From Opisthocomus hoazin (lineage: Eukaryota; Chordata; Aves; Opisthocomiformes; Opisthocomidae), in contig NC_134436.1 in assembly GCF_030867145.1 (NCBI RefSeq), positions 7,006,001 to 7,070,000 of the forward strand: DNA of 64,000 nt. Reading direction: 5' to 3'. The first letter of the stretch is position 1, and every line of letters begins with the position of its first letter. The position numbers were made by a program, and so were the translations under genes. Under the pieces are notes generated by a model. That model was given only the letters and a program-made list of their open reading frames with translations, was not told the origin of the DNA and did not search any database. Below, piece by piece: positions 13,201 to 23,055 of this stretch.

Positions 13201-16200
13201 TTGCACCCCTGACAATGGGATTCAAGCTCATGAAACCAGCTAGTTTTATCCAGCACTCAGCACAAGGCAGAAACACAGAATCACAAAATGCTCCCACTGC
13301 ATGTTTTGTTGCTAGCACCAAGGTGATCAACATGTAAAAACACTCTACAGACCAGGAATGATTCATAAAAATACATACAGAATATAGCCCAAAACAGAGT
13401 TGACTTGCAGGTCAAGACTGGTTTCTGAACAAAGAAAAGACAAATGTTACCTTACAGTCACCCTTTCGTATTGTGCTATTGGAGTTTACTTACTGGAGAT
13501 AAAACTGCATCTTAAAATTATAATTCATGTGCTAATTTAAGGTAATATTAGGATGAGTTAATACATGCTAGTATCCACTTATGTCAAGCCATCTTCAAAA
13601 GTTAGCCTTTTACACCTAAATTCATTTGTTTGGTGGATAGTAATAGGAGTTCTGTTTTCATAGACATAAAGACACTTGTAGCGTGCCAAACAGAGGTGTA
13701 TTTTTCTTAGTGCCTCAAAGATGCAAGGATTAATCCGTATGAAGAAAACATAACTAGATGTGCTGGGTCTTTAAAAAGCAGAACAAAAACCATAGACACG
13801 GCATACAAGAGTTTCTACCAGCCATGCAAGGGCATCAGAGAGCTTCACTAAGTAGAGTTAGAATCAGGTACTGAATTGCGAAGCTTTGTAGTTATGGACT
13901 CTTCTCTAAGATGCATGGTGGAGACAGTTATTCTGCCCCTCACAGTGGCAGCCCCTCTCTAACTGGGGCTTTACACCAGCACTTTGTGCACAGAAACTCT
14001 CACTTACTTGTCAGGGCCATCTGGAAAACAAGGACAAGCTCTAAGCCCACTCGGTGAAAGCACAGTATTCACCTGGCTGCTGTAACCGATTTACATATTA
14101 AAGAACATTTAAAATACTCAGAAAAGTTATATAGAGAGAACTGACACAGTTTTGACAAGAGCCCTCTTAATCACAGCTTCTCTAAATTTGAGGGCAGTAA
14201 CCTGAATTCAAGGAGTTAAGGTGGGCTACACAGCAGCAGGAGAATCAAGTAATCTTTTTATGTCACCCTGGCATCACTTGAACAACTGCAATGAACCTTC
14301 CTGTGTCTTTAGAGCATCTAGCAACATTTATCCTACCCTTGCATTTTCAGACACTGAAGTCACGAAGAGAAATCTGATGCAGTGCCAGTATGCCCCAAAG
14401 AAACAAGATTAACTTCCACTGAGAGGAGACAGAACCCATGTATGACTAAAAGGGACCATGCACTTTCGTTACCATCTCACAAAACATCTCAGAAGACTAG
14501 CTGTAATTTGAATTCACAAAGAAGCAGCAAAACAGACCACATTGCTGTAAAACACTCAGAACACTTTTGCTTCATGCTGGGGCAGGCTTTAGGGGGAGCA
14601 AGATGTTTGAAGACTTTATCACTGCAGTGGAACAGATAATTAGGCAATTAAAACTATGAAAAGTGGACAAATTACCAGTTCCAGATGAAATGCATTGCAG
14701 AACAGCGATGGGAGAAGCAAGAAAACAGAAATGAGAGCCTTTGGCAAGCATTTTAATAGCACTACTAAAAGAGGGGCAGCTCAGGAACAAAGGTGAATGG
14801 GTGGTTAATTTGCAGAAGCTTATCTGCTTTCGCAAAGGAATATTGCAAAGGAGTTAGTCCCTAAAATAATCTTGCTTTTCTTGCATTGATAATTAGAATA
14901 CATTAATAGAAATCCAAGACGTCCCATTCCAGTTTCATTTTTGGTCACTCAGCAAGACCCTCACCTAACAGGTTTTTAAAAACGTGAACAATATCCTCAC
15001 ACACACACAGGGGCTTGTTGTTTAATCATTCTGCTCAACAGGAAGCATTCTTACCACACCTACTTGCTCCTAGGGCATGGAGGATGAACGACCATTTCAC
15101 ATACCACAGTAGTGATAACTTGAAAAAGCACACAAACCTCACTCAAAACTCTTTTTATTGATGTAACTTTGGTGAAGGTGCTGCTGCTCACACACTGTCC
15201 ATCACCACACTAACTGGGCTTCCAGAAGCCTTTTCTGGACTCGCCCCTAGAGATGCTAGACCCCCATCCAAGCCAGGAAGGAGAATAAGGGAGTTATTCC
15301 ACTCCCACCAGCTATAAAGGGGCATACTTCTCCAGGCACATTTTCTTTAATGCGTACATCTTACTACACAAACCTCTTGGTGGAAGAGGCCTTCTTTCAC
15401 ACAGCAGCAGAGACCTCTGCTCCATTACTAAGGCATTCCGAGTAAGGATGCACTAAGAGGGAGACTGGCAAAATTTGCTAGCCAAGGTCTGCAGAGGTAC
15501 CAGCTATGAACTACTTAGCTTACAACCTCATAGATTTGCTGCAGCTGCAGATTTAAATCAGGACATACCAAGCAGGCCGAAGACCACACAACCGTATCAG
15601 GTGTGCCTATTCCCTTACCACTGACGGCAAGGCAAGGCTGCTGTCTCATCACACCCTGTTGCAAAAGGAAGGACTTTATAGCTGCAGCTCAGTCTCATTT
15701 TCTGATTACAAATAACCAAGGGGAAAGAAAAATGCTATTATTAAGACAAGCAGAAGCCATAGAGCACAGCTAAGGATTACATCGCATTGAACTGTGGAAT
15801 CTCTCCCACCACAATAACCCTCAGAAAGATGGAGTGAGGGGATGAATCTTGTGTCTCACAAAGGATTTTCCTTGTAAAAAGTGTTTAAAGTAAAAATAAA
15901 ACAACATTAAACAGTATGAAGAAAATGAGGCAGGAGTGAGATGGAGAACACAGGGAATATTGCTTAAATATTCAAGAGCACATATACTGTGTAAGTTAAA
16001 AAACCCATAATAATAGCAATAAATAACAGTTTCTATTTGTTGGCTTTACATGCAGAAGTTTCAGTAGAAGAAATACTAAACAATAACCTTTGGGATAAGA
16101 GTACAAGCAAACTTCAACACATTGTTTTTAAAAAATCAAAACTCCCAAGCAAGATTTCTAATCACTTTCTTTCTGGTTCTGAGTTTCACAGGTAATGATA

Positions 16201-16238
16201 TGGAAACATTTGATTTAATTACAGCACATCTTTGATAT

Positions 16239-16471
16239 CTATGCAACAAACTCATTCACATAGTTTATTCCTTCCTGAATCTGGTTCTTCCAGTTCAAAA
16301 CACAAGCAGCTGAGTGGGGGGGGGGGGGGGGGCGGGGGGGAGGGGGGACATTTATCAGAGCTTGAAATTCTTTGAATCCTAGGAAGCCACTCTTATCTAA
16401 TCCAAGCAGCTTGAAATGAGACATTGCCATAGGAAAGATGTGGGTAAAACCATATGATACTATTGCAATGG
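16239..16471 (-). other. EF-hand-like open frame broken by a C-run (possible relic or chance)
   Basis: Read on the minus strand, a frame is open from a possible splice acceptor (tctttgcag, exon edge 16471) to a stop near 16239. Its first part contains LDKSGFLGFKEFQAL, which matches the spacing of an EF-hand loop with D, S, G, a hydrophobic residue, G and a final E, then F. The usual first acidic residue is G. It most resembles the penta-EF loops of calpain, sorcin and grancalcin (the pattern DGSGKLGLKEF in calpains, from memory). The frame then runs through prolines encoded by the C-run of 16347-16316, and continues with VLNWKNQIQEG, loosely like the linker helix after such a loop. KChIP1 is itself an EF-hand protein, but this is not its EF1 exon. 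Chance similarity is a serious alternative, and I do not claim a gene. Confidence 0.2.
16316..16347 (+). repeat. G-run (G17-C-G7-A-G6), potential quadruplex
   Basis: Seventeen G, one C, seven G, one A and six G form an almost pure G tract on the plus strand, C-rich on the KCNIP1-sense strand. Runs of this purity can form G-quadruplexes and are difficult to sequence, so the exact length should be treated as uncertain. Confidence 0.9.
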
Positions 16472-18515
16472 CTGCAAAGACAATGACAGCACAACACTGG
16501 CATCTTTCAGAAGATTGGAGGGGAGAAGCAAGCCTTGGACATTTTATACCCTCATTTCTAGCTCTCTGTATAGTGCTTTTCTAATGTCAGACTCAAATGT
16601 TGATGTATCCCTTTGCCAAAATAAAGCAAGCAGTAGAGGCACAAGGAGTGCTTGAAAACTCCCCATTCGATGAACTGCTCTAGATGAGCACATGGGGAAA
16701 CACCACCAGAACACAGGCGCAGGTTTCCCCTTGTCTTAAGGCGAGCTCAAGCAAACAGCATAAAGTTTATTGTTGATCCCTTGTGAATATAGCAGTATAC
16801 ACCCTATGTTCCATTATCCCCTGAAAAAAAGCACAATGTACAGCAAATACACCTTACTGACATGCTGTAGAAGACAAGGTCTTGAAGACAGCATCCCACC
16901 ACTACTTTCTCTTCCTTAGCATGATAATAAGTAATTTTTTTGCTATATTTTCTTCTGTTAATCTCTCTCTTGTTTTTGATAGTAAAGAGACACCTTGGTG
17001 TTAATCATGAATTACAACCAACACCTGACAGCTCTTTTCTTCAACAGACTTATGCAAGTTTTTAATCTTTCCTCTGCTGGTGTTTGACAGACTATGGATG
17101 ATGGGGCAGGGGGGTGAAGAGGGGGAAAAAAATAATTAAATACAAGCAGACACAATCTTAAACCAATCTTGATTTTAAAAACAACCAACCTGTCCGGAAT
17201 TCTTAATGTGAAACAGACATTTTCTCATCCAGATTTCTTTGAAAGCCAATAAGGTTAACAGGAGAAAGCCATCTTCAAACTATATTTCTTTTCTAGAGAG
17301 ATGGATTTAATAAATTTCTTTAGTTTTTACAAAAGGAAGCTGCACTTAACAGTTCTTGCCTTTTTCACATTTGCTGTTTTAGAAGTCATCTCAGCCTCCT
17401 TTAGTTTATCCTAGGAAACAAGTTAAACATTAAAATTCATGCAGAAGCACATGCGCTCTAGACAGCCAACACAGCCACGCAGCTCTGAGGATCCTAAACT
17501 TATCTGAAAAATAAATGCTTCTTTTTTGATCCGTGACTATGAACGCATTAAAAGAAACTTCAGACCTTATATTTTACAAAACCTCATCATAACAGAGACT
17601 CTTCAGCCTTATACAAATCTCTCCACTAATAGTTTAGTCTGAACTGTATTATCAATTCCAAAAGTCATACCCCCTCCAATTAAACACACACAAAACTTGG
17701 AGAAGTCTGACCCTCACCTAAACATTGTCCGTATTTCAAAAGGCGAAGAGCAGTCAGGCAAAACATTGTTTCCCGTTGTCAGGAGTTCCCAAACAGATCA
17801 CTAACTCATTTAATCAACTTCCATAGGTGGTGCTGAGAAGTATCCTTGTGAAAGGAATGACCAACAAAAACAAGGTAACAACTTACCTTAGCACACTGTC
17901 AAAGGAAGTAGCAGACTTACAAAAAAGAATACAGGACTGACTTTGTTTAGTTTTTGATTTTAGTTAAGAGGACATCATAAATAAGTTTGGTACTGTTCCA
18001 CCTCCACATGGTAAGGCGCACAGGGTGCAGGTGACAAGCAAAATGTAGATAAATGAAAGGTACTCAAATGCACGTGATAAACAGCGACCTAGATTTTGAA
18101 CCAAGGTATACACATGCTTCAAACAAGCAGAAACACTAAAGCAGAGTGGCGCAGAGGAGAAGCACTGATTAGTGACAGTTACAAAGTCTTTAAATTTTTG
18201 AAGCTCCACATCAACTGCTTTCAGAAGCACATCTCCAGACACACTGAAATAGCCCGCTACAGTTGCGAGCTGTACCAAGTAGACAAATACAGGTTACAAG
18301 CTACACAAGTTAGAAACAATTACATAAGGCTTTACAGCATAGCTCCAATCCTCACCGCACACAGTAACTTCTCTCAGAGCAGCCCGTTCCCAGGATTAAC
18401 CCAGAACACCTCTGAAGAGATGGTGATAAACTCTATCACAAGTCTTAAGGGTTACAAAACTCTCCCCACAAAGCTACGAGCACAGAACGGTATGAACTAA
18501 AACATTTTCTCTTAC

Positions 18516-18603
18516 CTTTGCTGAGGGTGCCTGTGATGAGCTTAAAAACAGTCTGGGCGAATTTGACAATCCCATGCTTGCACCTCTTTGAGCAGCCACT
18601 CAT
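18516..18603 (-). CDS. KCNIP1: KCNIP1 alternative first coding exon (KChIP1 N-terminus)
   Basis: The frame starts at ATG 18603-18601, with A at -3, and encodes MSGCSKRCKHGIVKFAQTVF followed by KLITGTLSK. It then leaves one base (G) before a consensus donor, AAG|GTAAGA on the minus strand, at 18516/18515. From memory, a human KChIP1 splice form begins MSGCSKRCKLGFVKFAQTIF and ends the exon with the same LITGTLSK, so only three residues differ. The leftover G gives phase 1, which fits the D (GAN) that opens the common body of KChIP1 (DKIEDELEM). KChIP1 is a neuronal calcium-sensor-type EF-hand protein that binds the Kv4 N-terminus and controls channel trafficking and inactivation. This exon carries only the variable N-terminus: two cysteines near the start (candidate palmitoylation sites) and an amphipathic hydrophobic stretch, with no EF-hand. 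The remaining exons lie outside the window to the left. Confidence 0.92.
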
Positions 18604-20110
18604 GGTTCAAACGGGTAGAAAGGCTCCTCTCTCTCAAAGTCCAGGAATAATAATTATAAAAAAACCCAAACCAGCGAGTCCTTCACGAAGTTGACATGCC
18701 AGTCTGTGCGATGCACAAAACTCTGCTCTCACGCAGCGAGCCCCGGACCCTGCGCTGAGGTTTGCCTCCCCCAAGCTACCGGGGGAGGCTGCAGGGGAGA
18801 AATTCTCTTCCCCTTCTCGTTCAAGGTGTAGCTCTGCCCTTCAGCCCCCCGGCTGCCGCTGCACCCGCTTGCCGCGATGCCGTGAGGGAAGTTGCTCGGC
18901 GCAGGCAACACCTCAGCCAGGCAGGAGGGAGGGGGAAGGAGGAGGAGGAGGAGGAGGGGTTTGCTTCACCAGGCTGTGCGGGCTGCCGCGCCGGGCACCG
19001 GGAATGCAGCAATTAACGCTGGAGTCACAGGGTGGTGACTGCTGCAAACAAAAGGAGCTGCTCTTTGAAGAGCTTTTTCTTGGGGCTCTTTTCCAGCTGA
19101 TTTCAATTAAGTTGTCAATTTTACTCTCGTCAGTCCCAAGGGAATCAGAAAATAACACTTTATTTTTTCTACCAACACCGTACTCAGGCTTTGTGTGTAG
19201 AAGGCAGCAGAGTGTTCCTTTGTAAAACCTGCCAGAAGTAGGAAAGTAAAGCTGTGCCCAGAATAAGTCTCTCTTCTTTTATTTTCACCGTCTTAGACGC
19301 CACTCAGCTGGTTACTTGCCCAGCGCTCGGGGAGGTGGCAGCCAGCCTTGAGAGCCTGCGGGGCCCACGCTCACCCCTCTGCGCAGCACTGTGCCCTTAC
19401 AGACCTTTACTTCTCAGACGTTACCTGACGTTGTGCTCGCTGGATGCCCGCAAGGCTCCCTCTTACTACACTGTGAGTTCATCCCCTAGCAACAGCCACA
19501 GCTCTGGCTTCTCCAGTTCAGTCAATGATTTCTGCATGCCCGGAATACTTTGAATAAAGCAGCAGAGAGGAGGTACATCAGAGCTTCTGACCCCACTGGG
19601 TAGAGTCAGGCATCTTTAGGCTTCAATACATGCTGCAGCCCTCTCAGATGTTTTTAAACAGCCCCCAAAACGCTGTATCTGCTTGTCCCGGGGTGGGTTT
19701 CAAAGCAGATTACCTCAGGCTTCTGCTCGCACCCGGCTGCTACTCGTTAGCTGACTTGATCAGTCTCGTCTCTGACAAAGCCACCTGGAGCCCGCCGCCA
19801 CCTCAGAGCAGCAACAGCTGAGTCCTCCGCCTCCACCGAGCAACGAGCGCAACAAGCAGCTTTTCATTCGGGGAACGGCGATCATCCCCGTCACTCGGGG
19901 GGCACTAAGCTGCTTTGCAGTACAACTTACAGCTCTCTCCGGCAACATTCAGGGCTTTGCCAAAAGGTTCGGCTTTCTGCGAGACAGCCGACCGCCCGTC
20001 CCTCCCGGCTGGGAGCGCCCTCCGCCCCGCGCCCCTCGCAGGGGCACCCCGCGCCCGCCGCCCCTCACCGTATCCTCAGGCGGGAACGCCTCACTTCACC
20101 TCAGAAAAAG
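18604..20110 (-). promoter_or_regulatory. KCNIP1: KCNIP1 5' UTR / CpG-rich promoter region
   Basis: Immediately upstream of the KCNIP1 start codon the AT-rich background gives way to two GC- and CpG-rich blocks, about 18720-19020 and about 19960-20110, separated by mixed sequence. This is the only such region in the window and its position is right for a CpG-island promoter. The transcription start cannot be fixed from sequence. No convincing TATA box was seen on the minus strand, as is usual for CpG-island genes. A minus-strand donor-like ACG|GTGAGG at 20069/20068 could end a non-coding first exon in the outer block, but this is speculative. Open frames here on either strand are GC-rich artefacts. 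Confidence 0.65.
18923..18959 (+). repeat. GGA/purine-rich simple repeat in the KCNIP1 promoter region
   Basis: A purine-only run with about seven tandem GGA units. The plus strand is GA-only and the minus strand is CT-only. Such tracts can adopt triplex or quadruplex structures. It sits about 320-360 bp upstream of the KCNIP1 start codon. Confidence 0.85.
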
Positions 20111-21282
20111 GCACTTTGGTGCGTAAAGAGAAACGTACGGACAAATCTACTTCGGTGGTGGTCACCATGAAGCTCGGGCCTGGGCTGTCACTCCCGTGCT
20201 GAGCCACCAGGAACTGGGCATTTTGACTTCCACTGAGCTGCTTCTAGCCTTAAACACCTAACAATGTTTCAGCTTTTTTCAGATTTAATCATTCGCAGCT
20301 GAAGACTTCCAAAAAAAAAATCAAAGGAAATGTTCTGTAGAAAGCAGGTACAAGCTCATGAAGACAGCTGACCCTGCCCAGCAGACATGGTGGGACACCT
20401 TCACCGCTGCTGCCAGCCCCACACAGACATCACCTGCCGCCTCCATCTTGGGGTTGTGCTCCCACACAAACTTTCAGGTAAATTTTTCTGTAGGTTTCTC
20501 TCGAGTCTTTGGTCTTTCCTTTTTTTGTACTCCACAGGCCAAAATCAGCCAGCCGAGTGCTTGGACACTGCCCTTTGAGCCACTGGTGGTGAGCACTGAG
20601 GCCACCCCTCCTCAGGGCTCTGTGGGCAGAGGAGAGGAGCGGGGTCCCTGCTCCCTCCACCCCCCGACTTCAGCAAATACCCAAAGGTCTTGTGGTTCCT
20701 GCCACCATCACCTCCACACAGCCCAGAGCCTTGATTATCTAAAACATGACTTCCCCATTTCATAGATTATATTTGTGGGGTTCCTCAGCCCAAGGTTTAT
20801 GAATGGGAAAGTGAGGCAGAGACTAAATATGATCCTGAACATGGAAACATACAATTGAATTGAGAGTGGTGCACAAGTTTCAGGTGTAAAATAATATTTC
20901 TGCCCCCTACACCACAGGTTTCCAACTGCTAAGGTAAACAGTACAGAGTCATGGGAGGATGGAGGGCAGGAAAGGAGCTGGTATGTTGAAAAAGCCAAGA
21001 GCCACTTTTCCCTGGACCATTCTTGGCTTGACAACCTGGGCTGACTACACAAAAAGAATGGTAGATTTGTGGAAAACACAGTGCTAAGTAACTCCTTCAC
21101 AAAGCCATCTCCAAGGCTGTCCTTTATTCCCAGATACCCAATTCAAAGTTGGAAATATCATTCTTCAAAAGAAAAAATAAATTGTAATAAGGCAGTAAAA
21201 CGTCAATAGGGAAATCAAGGAGTCAGCAGGATGTTAATTAGTGTATCTCTGTATTAAAGGTTTGCTGCACGCTTAATTGCAT

Positions 21283-21302
21283 TTATATATATATACACAC
21301 AT
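21283..21302. repeat. (AT)n(AC)n microsatellite
   Basis: A short compound run of AT followed by AC dinucleotides, probably length-polymorphic. Confidence 0.85.
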
Positions 21303-23040
21303 CATGGTATAATTTGGGAGGGGAAAATGTAGGGCAATGGACATAATGAGTGCTTGGAGCTGTATTAAAGGAAGTGATGGAAGCCAAGAGGTCTTACATA
21401 GTGGAAGATGGAAACTGTGTCATATCCCAGACAGCACTTCAAGCCTCTGTGGCACTCCAGTTTCACAAAGCAAATGAGATTTCTTGTCTCGGACATCTGT
21501 TTGCCTCTTTTGGCCCATACACAGGGAAAAATGCGTCAAAAGGAACATAAAATGTACAGTGATAAGTGTGGTTCATCTTAATCACAAGGTTGCATAAAAG
21601 CTGCAGCAGGTTCAATAGAGTGGTAGGGCTTTGAAGCCTGGTAGCTCAGGGAAAGCTGGAGTTAACCAGGCTTCCAGCAGAAGTTTCAGCAGCCAAATGA
21701 CCCTCTAAAAGTAGCGCCCAATACTAACAATCATAAAAAAATACTTGGGCATAAAGATGCTGATCTTGAAGGGCCTCAAATTACTCACTGCTATTCTCCA
21801 TGGGAAAGTACAAAGGCAGATTATTCTGGTTGCAGGCAAACACAGGCAGTCTTCAGTAAATGACAGAGAATGTCTCAGAAAAAAAGGTGTTATGTCACTC
21901 TTTGAGCTTTAACATAATGACCATGTCAGAAAAGAAGATGCGTGTAGAGAGACAGTATTTCTGTATATTAATAGAAGTCTAAGAAGGTCAGTCAAAGGTA
22001 GAAAGGTATACAGAAGCAAGGTTATTCAAAGCAAAAGTTGTGATGTAGGGGAAAGTATTTTTCTCTGAAGGCTTTGATATAATAAACTCCAAAAAAACAC
22101 AGAATATGCCCTATAATCTATTTTACATGGATTTTCAGCATGCTTAATCAGAGACTACAGTAGTTACATAACATTCATATATTTAACAGGTTCACTCACG
22201 CTCATGCTTAGTTTAATTTTCTGCCTGTAAAATCTGAGAACACTATATAACTAGTTAATTGTCATCCCAAAGAGATATAAAAGTGAGTTGCAGGAAATTG
22301 TTCTTTCCTAGTTTGCCCAATTTGCTAATTTTCAGGATCACAGGGTGGGTGGGTGAGAGGTAAAAGTATCCTCTGAGTATGTAGGACTCATATGAGTTAA
22401 GTTCAACCCAGGGGGTCAGCCAGTACAGTTTCCACTGACATCAAAGACAGCTAAACCTATTTGCATCAGGAGAAAGTTTAATCCCTTAACTTGAAACCAC
22501 ACAGCAAATGCTCCAGAGTAATCTCCGGAATAGGTATGAACAAACAGACTGTGAACTTGGATGCTCTGCTTTCTTACAGCACTCTCCTGCATAAAGGGAA
22601 CATCCATATTCCTCTGTAGACACACTAGGTTTGGAAAGGACAATTCCAGAGCTAACTGCTGCTAAGGGTGTCAGGGTATAGCATTCACGCTGCCCAGTTC
22701 ATCCCAGAGACTTTATCACCATGCTCTGGAGGCCAAAAAGGCAAAGGGGAAGATGGCTGGGATCTACTGTAGGTCCTGGTTATTGTTAGAGTATACACTC
22801 TAGTATTTGTATTTTTATACTCTTTTCCTAAATTTCTGCTACTTGGCATCATGGGATACAATTGTCAACTGGTGGGATATTTGGTCTGGTCCATTCTTAT
22901 ATCTGGCTGCAGCAAGACTTTTGCACAGAAGCCAGAAAGTTCTCACACTAAGAAGAATAATCCAAGCCACTCCTTTTCCCTGTGGTTTGGGGAAGTGTGT
23001 CATTGCAGACACTACTTCCTCTCAAACTCCTTCCTTTTAT

Positions 23041-23055
23041 TTTTTTTTTTTTTTT
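23041..23055. repeat. T15 homopolymer
   Basis: Fifteen T preceded by a T-rich stretch. It would be a poly(A) tail on the minus strand if a retrocopy lay to its right, but no parent gene was recognised there. Confidence 0.75.

Larger units (their letters stand above)
1..18515 (-). other. KCNIP1: KCNIP1 intron 1 (partial, non-coding)
   Basis: This stretch lies downstream, on the minus strand, of the KCNIP1 first coding exon and starts with its splice donor (gtaag on the minus strand, at 18515-18511). I searched it for the next KChIP1 exon (the DKIEDELEM region that follows the alternative N-termini) and did not find it, which fits the very long first intron of this gene in mammals. Open frames here are short and show no family resemblance, apart from one EF-hand-like stretch near 16300-16470 described separately. 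What can be seen is AT-rich unique sequence with homopolymers and short simple repeats. In human, as I recall, KCNMB1 lies antisense within this intron; I recognised none of its exons here, so it would have to lie further left if the arrangement is kept. Confidence 0.8.

Noticed and set aside
13272..13300. cacagaatcacaaaatg resembling a CR1 3' terminus
   Set aside because: The match stops after about 15 bases, and neither flank continues the CR1 3' UTR.
18096..18500. 134-codon plus-strand frame next to the KCNIP1 first exon
   Set aside because: No family similarity. It lies antisense within KCNIP1 intron 1 with no promoter or splice structure seen.
1..18515. KCNMB1, which lies antisense in KCNIP1 intron 1 in human
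   Set aside because: I looked for its transmembrane and extracellular-loop motifs on both strands and found none. The vaguely similar VLYTEDLK near 2490-2530 has no supporting context.
20358..20765. 135-codon plus-strand frame near the CpG region
   Set aside because: Several overlapping frames exist on both strands because the DNA is GC-richer here. There is no family similarity and no consistent exon boundaries.
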